Below are positions 33,741-43,034 of a stretch of 64,000 nt of DNA, piece by piece. A program made the translations under genes and the position numbers. Numbering within the stretch: the stretch's first letter is position 1; each line of letters opens with the position of its first letter. The notes below the pieces were generated by a model. That model did not search any database and was not told the origin of the DNA. It was given only the letters and a program-made list of their open reading frames with translations. Source of the DNA: Arthrobacter sp. P2b (lineage in GTDB: Bacteria > Actinomycetota > Actinomycetes > Actinomycetales > Micrococcaceae); NCBI RefSeq assembly GCF_900168295.1, contig NZ_FVZL01000017.1, forward strand, positions 1 to 64,000, given 5' to 3'.

Positions 33741-34013
33741 CTAGGGCTGGTCCTCGTCGTTCACTTCTGGTGTCTGGCCCTTCCTCAGCGTGTTCCGGTT
33801 CTCCCAGACCCAGTCCTTGACTTGATCTCTGGCGATCAACCATGTCTTCTCGACTTGGTAAGCAGGAATCACTCCGGTTTGGAGCCAGCGGTAGACGGTG
33901 TTTCGGGACAACCCGAAGATCTCTTCGAGGTCCTGAGGCGTAAGACGCTCCGGGTACTTGGCGAAGAGTGCTTCCAGGTACTTGGGGTCCACGCTCAGTC
34001 CGTCCCACCGCAT
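33741..34013 (-). CDS. Excisionase-type helix-turn-helix regulator, 90 aa
   Basis: HTH_17 fold: LTPQDLEEIFGLSRNTVYRWLQTGVIPAYQVEKTWLIARDQVKDW. Acidic C-terminus. It lies between the two divergent transfer operons, immediately left of the four 10-bp repeats at 34038-34077. It is therefore the likely repressor or activator of conjugation genes and its own synthesis. ATG start 24 bases from the first repeat. Confidence 0.8.
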   Translation of the reverse strand: MRWDGLSVDPKYLEALFAKYPERLTPQDLEEIFGLSRNTVYRWLQTGVIPAYQVEKTWLIARDQVKDWVWENRNTLRKGQTPEVNDEDQP

Positions 34014-34037
34014 AGAGCCATCCTAGACCACAAATTG

Positions 34038-34077
34038 GTACTGTGATGTACTGGAAGTGACTGAAAGGTACTAAAGC
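34038..34077. promoter_or_regulatory. Four tandem 10-bp repeats in the transfer control region
   Basis: GTACTGTGAT, GTACTGGAAG, TGACTGAAAG and GTACTAAAGC follow without gaps at an exact 10-base period, about one helical turn, putting all copies on one DNA face. They sit between the divergent HTH gene (start 34013) and the rightward T4SS operon (start 34157). GGTACCGATAC follows at 34115. This is a probable multimeric operator. Confidence 0.65.
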
Positions 34078-34156
34078 TGTTGTTGGGGGTCACTTTTGGC
34101 CTTTCGTGTCGGATGGTACCGATACGATCTTTGCGGACATTAGTAGGGGATGTGAA

Positions 34157-34774
34157 ATGCCGGTCTCAAAGAATCGCTGGGTGACGCTCGGCGCAGAAAC
34201 TATCGACGAACCCGTTTCAGCTATCCCGGAAGAGCCGCCTTTCGTCCCTACGGGGGCGACCAGGCCACAGCTGAGTGTTCCGCAACCGGACCAAGCGGAC
34301 CGGCTTCCCCGCAGGAACGTCGCGGGGAGGGAACCGGGTTTCTGGTGGCTTGGCGTGCACGGCGGCGCGGGTGAAACATCGCTTGCCCGGCTGGACAAGA
34401 ACACACGGGCCGCCGAGCATCACTGGCCTTTGAGGGCCGCCGGATCCGTGATCGTCCTGGTTGCCCGGTCCAATATCCCGGGCCTTCGTGCGGCACGGCT
34501 GGCTGCAACTGAATGGGCTTCCGGTTCTCTTCCCGGGATCCATCTCGCCGGCCTGGTGGTGATGGCTGACGCTCCCGGACGGCTCCCCAAAGAGATCCGC
34601 GACTTCGCCCGCGTCGTCGGCGGGGGAGTGCCCCACATGTGGCACTTCCCCTGGGTGGACGCATGGCGTTACGGCCACGATGTCGCCGCCGAGGAACTTC
34701 CCAAAGAAGCCCGCACCACCCTTGAACAGGTGCACATCGCAATAACGGCCACCGCCGGACTCCCGGCCAAGTAG
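34157..34774 (+). CDS. DUF6668-like conjugation protein, 205 aa
   Basis: I start at the ATG giving MPVSKNRWVTL, preceded by AGGGGATG. The core FWWLGVHGGAGETSLARL looks like a P-loop in which the usual Lys is Glu, so ATP hydrolysis is doubtful. A Rossmann-like order follows (SVIVLVARSNIPGLRAARLA, HLAGLVVMADAPG). It resembles DUF6668 proteins that open actinobacterial T4SS operons. First gene of the rightward transfer operon, directly after the repeated operator. Confidence 0.7.
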   Translation: MPVSKNRWVTLGAETIDEPVSAIPEEPPFVPTGATRPQLSVPQPDQADRLPRRNVAGREPGFWWLGVHGGAGETSLARLDKNTRAAEHHWPLRAAGSVIVLVARSNIPGLRAARLAATEWASGSLPGIHLAGLVVMADAPGRLPKEIRDFARVVGGGVPHMWHFPWVDAWRYGHDVAAEELPKEARTTLEQVHIAITATAGLPAK

Positions 34775-34786
34775 AAAGAAGAAGCA

Positions 34787-35095
34787 ATGCACTTCGAAGT
34801 CCTGAACATCGCGACCGATGTTCTGACCCAGGTCACTCCGCCACCAGGCGGGGGGATTCCCAACCCGGGCACGGGCGAAGCACCTCCAGGATCTGAAGGC
34901 GTGCTGACGATCCTCAAGTGGCTCGCATGGACCGTCTTCGGCCTTGCCGTCGCGGGCATCCTGATCTGTGCCGGAACGATGATGGTCAACAACAAACGCG
35001 GCCAGGGTGGTGAACATGCCGGCGCTCTGGCGTGGGTCCTGGGCGGGTGCATCCTGGCAGCCTCCGCTGGCGGCGTCGTAGGCGCCCTGGTCTAA
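34787..35095 (+). CDS. Small membrane protein, VirB2/TrbC pilin-like, 102 aa
   Basis: Two hydrophobic spans (TILKWLAWTVFGLAVAGILI, about 41-60; and ALAWVLGGCILAASAGGVVG, about 80-99) are joined by a short basic loop (NNKRGQGG). The N-terminus is Pro/Gly-rich. Size, double-span topology and position after the DUF6668-like gene fit the VirB2/TrbC pilin-like subunit of T4SS. There is no separate signal peptide. It begins 12 bases after the previous stop. Confidence 0.65.
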   Translation: MHFEVLNIATDVLTQVTPPPGGGIPNPGTGEAPPGSEGVLTILKWLAWTVFGLAVAGILICAGTMMVNNKRGQGGEHAGALAWVLGGCILAASAGGVVGALV

Positions 35096-35106
35096 GGAGC
35101 CGAGCC

Positions 35107-35832
35107 ATGACTGAACCGACAGTGAACGAAGACCAGAATCCGCTGACCCAACCTAAGTTCATCATCTCGGCCGTTGTCGTGGCGATCATTGTCGCGCTCG
35201 GGATCATCCTGGCCCTGGTTCCCCGAGGTGGCGGAACGTCGTCCCCTGAACCGAGCACCACCAGCACGAGCACCAGTAGCGGCCAACCTACCGCGACATC
35301 GGCGGCCAGCATATGCGGCCTGCCTTCTGGTGACCAGGACAAGCCAGCCACCGCACCCACCGACACCAAATGGGAGCTGATCGGCAAGATCGCCGCCCCA
35401 ACATCGCCCGCGCAATTCGGCCCCGGCAAGACCGACGCCAACGGCCTCCGCTCCTGCTTCGCACACTCACCAACAGGGGCGCTCTACGCGGGGGCAAACA
35501 TGATTGTCCTCGGGAGTTCTGGACGCCCCGACCTGTTGGCACAGCATCTCGTGGTCGAGGGGCCGGAACGAGACAAGATGCTGTCGGAGCCACCGACCAG
35601 CGCCCCAACGACGGCACCGTTTCAGATCGCGGGCTACAAGGTCGTGGACTACTCCGGCGATCGCGCCGTCATTGAATACGGCCTCACAGCAGCAAACGCC
35701 AGCGTAGGGTCAGTGCCCGTTGCAATGCAGTGGCAAGGGGGAGATTGGAAATGGGTTCTGCCAGCCACGGGCATGGCAGAAGCACGACAGCTTTCTGATT
35801 TGAATGGGTTTATTAGTTGGGCGGGTGCCTAA
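35107..35832 (+). CDS. Membrane-anchored T4SS protein, possibly VirB8-like, 241 aa
   Basis: One N-terminal span (FIISAVVVAIIVALGIILAL, residues 18-37) is followed by a Ser/Thr-rich linker and an extracellular domain (from about 70) ending in aromatic strands (VAMQWQGGDWKWVLPATGM). An NTF2-like, VirB8-type fold would suit the bitopic layout; this is inferred from architecture and position. The ATG at 35107 follows GGAGCCGAG. Its stop overlaps the next start. Confidence 0.6.
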   Translation: MTEPTVNEDQNPLTQPKFIISAVVVAIIVALGIILALVPRGGGTSSPEPSTTSTSTSSGQPTATSAASICGLPSGDQDKPATAPTDTKWELIGKIAAPTSPAQFGPGKTDANGLRSCFAHSPTGALYAGANMIVLGSSGRPDLLAQHLVVEGPERDKMLSEPPTSAPTTAPFQIAGYKVVDYSGDRAVIEYGLTAANASVGSVPVAMQWQGGDWKWVLPATGMAEARQLSDLNGFISWAGA

Positions 35833-37150
35833 CTTGTTTCCGGCCAACGAGAACGGTCAAGCCTGCAAACCGTGGGAAGTTGGATGCGTCGTTTCAGACT
35901 GGGCGAATGATCGTGCCAATGACGCGGTCAAGAACATGGCTCAGGCAGTCGCAGACGCTGTGGGAAACACGGTCAAGACGCTGGGGACGTTCTGGGTCGA
36001 TGTGGGAACTCCCGCCCTAACCGCAGCCCCGGGAGGGTCTACCGCGAGTGATCCGGTGTTGTTTCTGCAGAACAGTCTCTACTTCTGGACAGCTTCGCTG
36101 GCTGTGATGTCCGTGCTGGTGGGTGCGGGGAAGATGATGATCGAACGCAGGGGTGCTCCCTTGCGGGATCTGGTGCGTTCGCTGGCGACTTTGATCGTGG
36201 TCTCCGGAGCTGGCGTGGTGGCCGTGGGATTGCTGACGGTCGCGGCCGACCAGTTCTCTGCCTGGATCATCACTAACTCAACGAACGGAACGTCGTTCAA
36301 CGAAAACATCACGGCTCTTCTGGCGCTTTCGGCCACCAGCCCGATCGGGTCGATCATGATCATCCTCCTGGGGCTGATCGCGATCCTGGCCTCGGTAATC
36401 CAGATCGTCCTCATGATCATCCGTGGTGGCCTGCTCATCATCCTGACGGGGATCTTCCCTACGGCTGCAGCTTTCAGCAATACCGAGGCCGGCAAGGGCT
36501 GGTTTCAGAAGTGCACAGCTTGGCTGATCGCCTTCATTCTCTACAAGCCCGCGGCCGCCATCGTCTACGCGACGGCTTTCCAGCTCAGTGGCAGCGAGAT
36601 CTTCGGGAACGTTAGTGACGGCAAGGACTTCGGCTCCGCGCTGCTGAGTACGGTCACCGGACTGGCTCTGATGGTCATTGCCCTGTTTGCCATGCCGGCC
36701 CTTATGCGGTTCGTCACCCCAATGGTTGGTGCTGTCGCTGGCGGCACTGGGGCCATGGCTGCAGGAGCAGTCGGCGCACTGGCTTCGGGTGCGATCAGCT
36801 TGGGTATGGCTGGGCGAGGCGGCGGGTCATCCACTAACTCGACGACAACCAGCGACACATCGAGCCAGAACCCTGGAGCGGAGGGCCCCTCGGGGACTGG
36901 GAGCCAGGGAACGGCAGGAACGTCCGGCACGGCAGGAAAGAACAGCGGCCACGGTGGAGCCACTGGCGCGGAAGCATCTAACGGTTCGGGGAGTGCTGCT
37001 TCAGGCAGTGGAGCGGCTGCCAGCGGTGCAGCTGCCGCCGCGGGTGCAGGCGGTGTCGCCGTACTGGCCGCACAGAAGGGCGTTGAAGCAGGCCAAGCCG
37101 CTTCAGGGGCCATCAACGACATAAGCGAAGAATCCACGGGGGGTGCCTGA
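35825..37150 (+). CDS. Polytopic T4SS membrane protein (VirB6/TrbL-like)
   Basis: About 441 aa. After a soluble N-terminus come at least six spans (e.g. FWTASLAVMSVLVGAGKMM; LATLIVVSGAGVVAVGLLTV; IGSIMIILLGLIAILASVIQ; GGLLIILTGIFPTAAAF). A Gly/Ser/Ala-rich cytoplasmic tail follows (from about residue 330). This is the TrbL/VirB6 channel build. GTG at 35825 overlaps the previous stop by 8 bases; an ATG at 35804 lacks a ribosome site. Confidence 0.8.
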   Translation: MPNLFPANENGQACKPWEVGCVVSDWANDRANDAVKNMAQAVADAVGNTVKTLGTFWVDVGTPALTAAPGGSTASDPVLFLQNSLYFWTASLAVMSVLVGAGKMMIERRGAPLRDLVRSLATLIVVSGAGVVAVGLLTVAADQFSAWIITNSTNGTSFNENITALLALSATSPIGSIMIILLGLIAILASVIQIVLMIIRGGLLIILTGIFPTAAAFSNTEAGKGWFQKCTAWLIAFILYKPAAAIVYATAFQLSGSEIFGNVSDGKDFGSALLSTVTGLALMVIALFAMPALMRFVTPMVGAVAGGTGAMAAGAVGALASGAISLGMAGRGGGSSTNSTTTSDTSSQNPGAEGPSGTGSQGTAGTSGTAGKNSGHGGATGAEASNGSGSAASGSGAAASGAAAAAGAGGVAVLAAQKGVEAGQAASGAINDISEESTGGA

Positions 37151-37151
37151 G

Positions 37152-38663
37152 ATGGCAGCTATCGAGAACACATATAGGGAACCGACCTACGGCAACTGGC
37201 GGCGTCCGCGCAAAGCGGGCATCGGCACCCTTGGTGGGCTGGCAACAGCGGGCCTGTTTGTTGGCCTCATCATCACGGTGATCTGCCTCTTTGTCGGCGG
37301 CTGGTTCCCCGGGCTCGTTGCCCTGCTCATCCTTGGGGTGGCGCTGGCCGTCGTCTCGGTGACCGACAAGCACAACAAGTCTGTAGGGGAGCGGATCTTC
37401 GCCCGGCTGGCGTTCCGCTCGGCACGGCGCAAGAAGGCCAACATCTACCGCTCCGGCCCGCTGGGACTGACGCCTTGGGGAGAGTTCCAGCTGCCTGGGA
37501 TCTCCGCCGGGTCCAAGCTTTACGAGTTCACCGACTCCTATGGCCGCCCCTTCGCGCTGATCCACCTTCCCTCCACCGCGCATTACACCGTTGTCTTCGG
37601 CACCCAGCCCGACGGGGCGTCCCTGGTTGATCCCGAGCAGATTGATGCCTGGGTGGCTAACTGGGGCGGCTGGCTGGCCTCGTTGTCGAATGAACCTGCC
37701 GTGGTGGCTGCATCCGTCACGGTCGAAACCGCACCCGATTCCGGGGCACGGCTGCGCCGGGAAGTCGAATCGAACATCCATGACGACGCCCCTGACATCG
37801 CCAAGGCCATGCTCCGGGAGGCCTTGAAGACCTACCCGCAGGGATCGGCCACGATCCGTGCCTGGGTCGCGCTGACGTTCAGCGCCGCTGCCCGGGCAGG
37901 CGGCAAACGACGCACTGCAGAAGAGATCGCAAGGGATCTCGCTTCACGGCTTCCCAGTTTGACGGAGCGGTTGGAATCCACCGGCGCCGGGGCATGCGCG
38001 CCGTTGAACGCCCAGGACCTGTGTGAGGTCGTTCGGGTCGCGTACGATCCTGCAGCGGCCCGGCTCATTGACGAAGCCCACTATCAGGGCACACCCGTTG
38101 ACCTGGACTGGGGCGACGTCGGACCGTCCGCCCATCAATCCAACTGGGACGGCTACCGCCACGATTCCGGGCACTCGGTGTCCTGGACGATGACGGGCGC
38201 CCCTCGCGGGCACATCCTGGCATCAGCGCTGGGTCGGCTGGTCGCACCGCATGGGGAGATCGACCGTAAGCGCGTTACCTTGCTGTACCGGCCGATCGAA
38301 GCCGGCCGCGCGGCCGCCATCGTGGAGTCGGACCAGACCAGCGCCCTGACCCGGGCCTCCTCGACCAACCGGCCCACTGCCCGCGCCCTGGTCGATGCCC
38401 GTGCGGCGCAGGCCACCGCTGCGGAGGAAGCCAAGGGTGCCGGGCTGGTCAACTTCGGCATGGTGGTCACGGCCACGGTGCTGTCCTCCCGGGACCTTGA
38501 TGACGCAGTGGCCGTTGTGGAGGGCAATCTCGGCCCGTCGGCGCGTCTGTTGTTGCGGCGCGCTTACGGCTCTCAGGATTCTGCCTTTGCCGCGTCGCTG
38601 CCACTGGGGCTGGTTTTGCCCAAGCACTTGAGGGTTCCCGAAGAGATCCGCGAGGCCATGTGA
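37152..38663 (+). CDS. SCO6880-like T4SS protein (PrgI-type head, VirB4 N-domain-like body)
   Basis: About 503 aa. The N-terminus has two membrane spans (GTLGGLATAGLFVGLIITVI; LFVGGWFPGLVALLILGVAL), like PrgI/VirB3. It is followed by a large domain resembling the VirB4 N-terminal region, as in SCO6880-family proteins of actinobacterial conjugative elements. No Walker A motif; the ATPase is the next gene. It starts 1 base past the previous stop and its stop overlaps the ATPase start, so the two probably form one VirB3-VirB4 unit split in two. Confidence 0.8.
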   Translation: MAAIENTYREPTYGNWRRPRKAGIGTLGGLATAGLFVGLIITVICLFVGGWFPGLVALLILGVALAVVSVTDKHNKSVGERIFARLAFRSARRKKANIYRSGPLGLTPWGEFQLPGISAGSKLYEFTDSYGRPFALIHLPSTAHYTVVFGTQPDGASLVDPEQIDAWVANWGGWLASLSNEPAVVAASVTVETAPDSGARLRREVESNIHDDAPDIAKAMLREALKTYPQGSATIRAWVALTFSAAARAGGKRRTAEEIARDLASRLPSLTERLESTGAGACAPLNAQDLCEVVRVAYDPAAARLIDEAHYQGTPVDLDWGDVGPSAHQSNWDGYRHDSGHSVSWTMTGAPRGHILASALGRLVAPHGEIDRKRVTLLYRPIEAGRAAAIVESDQTSALTRASSTNRPTARALVDARAAQATAAEEAKGAGLVNFGMVVTATVLSSRDLDDAVAVVEGNLGPSARLLLRRAYGSQDSAFAASLPLGLVLPKHLRVPEEIREAM

Positions 38664-40270
38664 TGTTCGGCAGCAAGACCAAGCACCAGCGCACGCAGGC
38701 CCCCGCCACGAAGCTCGCGGCCGCGGTCGCCCGCCGCCCGGGCCTGCGGGGCTGGCGCGGCCGCGGACAGGGCGAAGCCGTCTACGTCACGGCAGCCGAC
38801 GAATGGCGAGGAACCTCTGTCCAGGTCTGCGGTCTCTGGCCGTTCGTGGGCGGGTCCGGCACCCCGATCCTGGGAGTGCCGATCGGCGTTCACACCGACA
38901 CCGGAGCGCCCTTCGGCGCCGATCCAATCAGCTGGTTCATGCACGGCATGATCAACAACCCCTCCATGTTCGTCCTCGGCCTGCCGCACTACGGCAAGTC
39001 CACCCTGGTCCGGCACATCGTCCTGGGCTTGGCAGGCCGGAGCATCAACCCGTTGATCCTCGGTGACCTGAAGCCTGACTACGTTGACCTGATCGAAGCC
39101 CTCGGCGGGCAGGTCATCAGCCTGGGTCCTGGACGCGGCCACTTGAACGTCCTGGACCCCGGTGAAGCCACCGGCGCGGCCGTCAGGCTGCTCGCCTCGG
39201 CCGAGGAACACCGGGCCAAGGCGAACTGGACCCTGAACGATCCAGATGGCGATCCGGCTGCGGCCGCGCAGCTTCACGCTGCAGCGGTGAAGGCGGAGAA
39301 GCTGGCCGAACAGCTGATGGCCGACTCGCACAACCGGCGGCTGAACATGATCACGGCGCTGATCACCATCGTGCGGAACGCTAAGCCCAGCGCGCACGAG
39401 GAGTCCCTGATTGACCGGGCGCTGCACATTCTGGACGAGCGCTTGGACCGCGTTCCCCTGATCGGGGACCTGATCGAGGTCATCAAAGACGCCCCCGACG
39501 AGCTGCGGGCGATCGCCCTGGACCGTGGTGACATGAGCCGCTACCTGGACGCGACCGACCAGCTGCGCCAGTCGCTGTACTCCCTCGACGGCTCGGGCCG
39601 CTTCTCGGACATGTTCTCCAAGCCCACCGACCAGCCGATGGACCTAACCAACCCCGTCGTCTTCGACCTGTCGGGAATCTCCGACACGCAGAGAGACATC
39701 CAAGCAGCCTGCCTGCTCGCCTGCTGGTCAACCGGGTTCGCCACCGTCCAGGTGGCCCACACACTGGCCGACGCCGGCCTCGAACCGCGCCGCAACTACT
39801 TCGTCGTCATGGACGAACTCTGGCGGGCCCTGCGCTCCGGCGAAGGTATGGTCGACCGGGTCGACTCGCTCACCCGCCTGAACCGTACCGAGGGCGTCGG
39901 GCAGGCCATGATCACGCACACCATGAGCGACCTCGAAGCCCTGCCCACAGAATCCGAACGGATGAAAGCCCGCGGATTCGTCGAACGCTCCGGCATGGTC
40001 GTCTGCGGCGCGCTCCCCGGAGCCGAAATGGAAAAACTCAACAAGGCCGTCACCCTCTCTCGGGCCGAACAAGCCCGCCTCATCTCGTGGGCTGACCCCG
40101 GGTCATGGACCGACGTCGGCGGATCCCGCAAACGGGTACGCCCGGGCCTGGGCAAATTCCTCTTCAAAGTCGGCGGCCGCCCCGGTATCCCGGTCGCGCT
40201 CAAGCTGACCAGCGTTGAGGAATCACTGCACGATACGAACAAGCGCTGGCACGACGAAAAGCAGCCATGA
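38663..40270 (+). CDS. VirB4-like T4SS ATPase
   Basis: 535 aa. Walker A is GLPHYGKST (106-114); Walker B lies in YFVVMDELWRALRSG, with a later arginine-containing RLNRTEGVGQAMITHTMSDLE. It energises assembly and substrate transfer in the conjugation channel. Overlaps with both flanking genes place it in the middle of the transfer operon. The VirB4 N-terminal domain is supplied by the preceding SCO6880-like protein. Confidence 0.88.
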   Translation: MFGSKTKHQRTQAPATKLAAAVARRPGLRGWRGRGQGEAVYVTAADEWRGTSVQVCGLWPFVGGSGTPILGVPIGVHTDTGAPFGADPISWFMHGMINNPSMFVLGLPHYGKSTLVRHIVLGLAGRSINPLILGDLKPDYVDLIEALGGQVISLGPGRGHLNVLDPGEATGAAVRLLASAEEHRAKANWTLNDPDGDPAAAAQLHAAAVKAEKLAEQLMADSHNRRLNMITALITIVRNAKPSAHEESLIDRALHILDERLDRVPLIGDLIEVIKDAPDELRAIALDRGDMSRYLDATDQLRQSLYSLDGSGRFSDMFSKPTDQPMDLTNPVVFDLSGISDTQRDIQAACLLACWSTGFATVQVAHTLADAGLEPRRNYFVVMDELWRALRSGEGMVDRVDSLTRLNRTEGVGQAMITHTMSDLEALPTESERMKARGFVERSGMVVCGALPGAEMEKLNKAVTLSRAEQARLISWADPGSWTDVGGSRKRVRPGLGKFLFKVGGRPGIPVALKLTSVEESLHDTNKRWHDEKQP

Positions 40271-41253
40271 ATCGGCGCCGCAGAAACCCTGTCATTAGGA
40301 CGGGCAGGGTCTTTAGAAAGCGACCCAATGAAGTCCATCTAGCAGTTCACCCATGGCTCAGGATTACCACAAGCATATTGTTCTTCGTAGCTGCGTTTCT
40401 GGGTCTGTTCGGCTGGTTCTTCGGCATATCCGCTTCGCCTGATAAGGCGGAAACTGACCAGTCGATACTAATTTTTACTGATCGCCCCGGGGTCCCTCTG
40501 CATGCTCTCGTCAGTTTCGATGAGGTCCTCACAGATACTGGAGAGGTGAACTCAGTCTCTCTGAGTCTCATTGTAGATGGGGGTTATCAGGGTGATTCCG
40601 TAGGTGTCAGCATCGCCTTCCAAGGAGAAGGCTTTCGACGTCCTGACCAACAAATGGCTGAGCCGGTCGGGGACTGCAGCCTAGAGGTTGAGTTCTACGG
40701 CACCGATATCTCACCGGCATGCAGTGACGGGAAAAATTTGCCGGATGTGACCGGGTACTACGGGTTGAATAAGTCTCAGGTGCTTTCTGGAACCTTGACC
40801 CGCACAAACAACGCTATGCATACCAATTTGACGGTTTACTCCACTGACGATTGGTCGTCGTCCGGCACTTCCAGGACCGCTTTTTACTTACCCCGCGTCG
40901 GGAGTGGATACCGAGAACCGGACTGGCCTCCTACAGAAGAAGCATTTGGAACCAGTCGCTTATTTGATCCAGATCTGACCAACCTCACCGTTACTTACCG
41001 CTGGCTAGCCTCCGACGAAAAAATCGAAATTGTTTCGCCTGAACCCAGTGATCCCAGTCGCTTGCATTGGAACCAACAGGGCAACGGTTCCATTGTGGCG
41101 CACGGATCAACGGTCTTGTTGGGAAGCCAGGAACGGCAAAGCAACCAAACCTTCTTAATCGGCGTTCTGGCCGGTTTAGTCCCCCTGATTGGCAGCTGGA
41201 TCTATAAGCAACTGGGGCAGCCAGCTCCTTTCCGACGTACAAACAAGAACTAA
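40267..41253 (+). CDS. Hypothetical membrane protein inside the transfer operon, 328 aa
   Basis: One span near the N-terminus (ITTSILFFVAAFLGLFGWFF, residues 33-52) and one at the C-terminus (FLIGVLAGLVPLIGSWIYK) flank a 230-residue exposed domain rich in Thr, Ser and Gly. GC and codon use are visibly lower than the neighbouring T4SS genes, so it may have been inserted into the operon later. An entry-exclusion or surface role would fit but is only a guess. It overlaps the VirB4 stop by 4 bases. Confidence 0.65.
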   Translation: MNRRRRNPVIRTGRVFRKRPNEVHLAVHPWLRITTSILFFVAAFLGLFGWFFGISASPDKAETDQSILIFTDRPGVPLHALVSFDEVLTDTGEVNSVSLSLIVDGGYQGDSVGVSIAFQGEGFRRPDQQMAEPVGDCSLEVEFYGTDISPACSDGKNLPDVTGYYGLNKSQVLSGTLTRTNNAMHTNLTVYSTDDWSSSGTSRTAFYLPRVGSGYREPDWPPTEEAFGTSRLFDPDLTNLTVTYRWLASDEKIEIVSPEPSDPSRLHWNQQGNGSIVAHGSTVLLGSQERQSNQTFLIGVLAGLVPLIGSWIYKQLGQPAPFRRTNKN

Positions 41254-41264
41254 GGAGAAGCCTC

Positions 41265-43034
41265 GTGGGTTCACCCAACAACAGCAAGCATGCACAGCTC
41301 GACGGGGAGACAATTCTGCTTTGGATCTTCATCACTGCCGTGGTGGTGGGAGTTGGTTCGCTAGCCGGGGCGGTGCATCTGGGATCAGCCTTGACCGGCG
41401 ACGGTCAAGAGCTCCCGGCCAACCCCTTCGAACTAGTTATTGGCCTATTCACATCCAAGGTCACGTGGCCGGCGGCCGCCACGTGGGTGCTGATCGGCTT
41501 CGGCATCGTGATTATGGTATTGGCTGTCCTGGTGGTGCGGGCCGTGCTCCGTCGCCGCTCCAAGCGTTCACGAGTCGATGCCGCCGCGCAGCACATGGCC
41601 AAGGGCCGTGACCTGCGCGCACTGAGCCTGCGCGGTGCAACGGCCACGGCCGAACGCCTTGGAGTGAAGGACGCACCTGGTGTCCCGGTGGGTAAGACCG
41701 TCCTCGGCGGGCAGATGGTCTATGGATCTTGGGAAGACATGCACATCGACATCTGGGGACCCAGGACGGGCAAGACGACTTCCCGGGCCATCCCGGCGAT
41801 CCTCGCCGCCCCGGGAGCGGCGTTGGTGACATCGAACAAGCGGGACATCGTTGACGGCACGCGCGACGTCCGTGCCGCTGAGGGGCCGGTCTGGGTCTTC
41901 GACCCGCAGTCCGTCGCACTCGAGGAACCCACGTGGTGGTGGAACCCCCTGTCCTATGTCACGGACGAAGTAAAAGCAGCCCGCCTGGCCGATCACTTCG
42001 CCGCTGGCTCCCGCGGCCCGGACGCCAAAACGGACGCCTACTTCGATCCCGCCGGCCAGGATCTCCTCGCCGGCCTCCTGCTCGCCGCCGCCCTCGACGG
42101 CCGCCCGATCACCCAGGTCCACACTTGGCTGACCCGTCCCGCTGACGATGAAGCGGTGGACATCCTCAAAGCCCACGGCTTCACCCAGACCTCCAACGCC
42201 GTCGGCGGCGTCATCAACGCACCCGAGAAGCAGCGCGGCGGTGTGTACGGCACGGCGCTGCAGATGGCGTCCTGCTTGACTAACCGCCAAGTGGCGCGGT
42301 GGGTGACACCCCAGAGCGAAAAAGACGAGCGGCCTCAGTTTGATCCCGCAGCGTTCGTCCGTTCCAAAGGCACGCTGTACAGCCTGTCCAAGGAAGGCAA
42401 AGGCACCGCCGGGCCGCTGGTGACGGCGCTGACCGTGGCCACGGTCGAGGCCGCCGAAGAACTCGCCGTACATTCGCCCGGCGGCCGGCTGGGCACCCCC
42501 ATGGTCGGCGTTCTGGATGAAGCGGCCAACGTCTGCCGCTGGCGTGAGCTGCCAAACCTCTACAGCCACTACGGCTCCCGGGGCATCGTCCTGATGACCA
42601 TCCTCCAGTCCTGGTCCCAAGGCGTTGAAGTGTGGGGCCGCGACGGGATGCGCAAGCTGTGGAGCGCCTCCAACATCAAGGTCTACGGCGGCGGCGTCGC
42701 CGAAGCCGAGTTCCTGAACGAGCTCGCGCAACTCGTGGGCGAATACCGGTACTCCAACATGACCAGAAGCCGCTCCAAACAAGGCACGTCCTACAGCCAC
42801 GACGACGACCGAAAAGAACGCACGCTGGACGTCTCGGACTTGGCCGCGTTTCCTCGCGGCCGCGCCATCATGTTCGCCTCCGGCGCCCCTGCGGCGTTGC
42901 TGGAGACTGTGCCTTGGATGAGCGGTCCGCAGGCTGACGCGGTACGGGCCTCCATCGCCGCACATGACCCGGCGAACAGGCCGGCGACCGCAGCCGGGAA
43001 CCGGTGGGTCACCGCGGGTGCCTCTGATGACTGA
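41265..43034 (+). CDS. Type IV coupling protein (TraG/VirD4)
   Basis: The ATPase that delivers the relaxase-DNA complex to the channel. Two N-terminal spans (about 17-40 and 71-95), Walker A GPRTGKTT (165-172), Walker B in MVGVLDEAANVCRW, and the RecA-like motif VLMTILQSWSQG. At 589 aa it is typical of actinobacterial TraG proteins. GTG start with AAGGAGAAG upstream. No relaxase gene is seen in the window, so its partner must lie elsewhere on the plasmid. Confidence 0.92.
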   Translation: MGSPNNSKHAQLDGETILLWIFITAVVVGVGSLAGAVHLGSALTGDGQELPANPFELVIGLFTSKVTWPAAATWVLIGFGIVIMVLAVLVVRAVLRRRSKRSRVDAAAQHMAKGRDLRALSLRGATATAERLGVKDAPGVPVGKTVLGGQMVYGSWEDMHIDIWGPRTGKTTSRAIPAILAAPGAALVTSNKRDIVDGTRDVRAAEGPVWVFDPQSVALEEPTWWWNPLSYVTDEVKAARLADHFAAGSRGPDAKTDAYFDPAGQDLLAGLLLAAALDGRPITQVHTWLTRPADDEAVDILKAHGFTQTSNAVGGVINAPEKQRGGVYGTALQMASCLTNRQVARWVTPQSEKDERPQFDPAAFVRSKGTLYSLSKEGKGTAGPLVTALTVATVEAAEELAVHSPGGRLGTPMVGVLDEAANVCRWRELPNLYSHYGSRGIVLMTILQSWSQGVEVWGRDGMRKLWSASNIKVYGGGVAEAEFLNELAQLVGEYRYSNMTRSRSKQGTSYSHDDDRKERTLDVSDLAAFPRGRAIMFASGAPAALLETVPWMSGPQADAVRASIAAHDPANRPATAAGNRWVTAGASDD

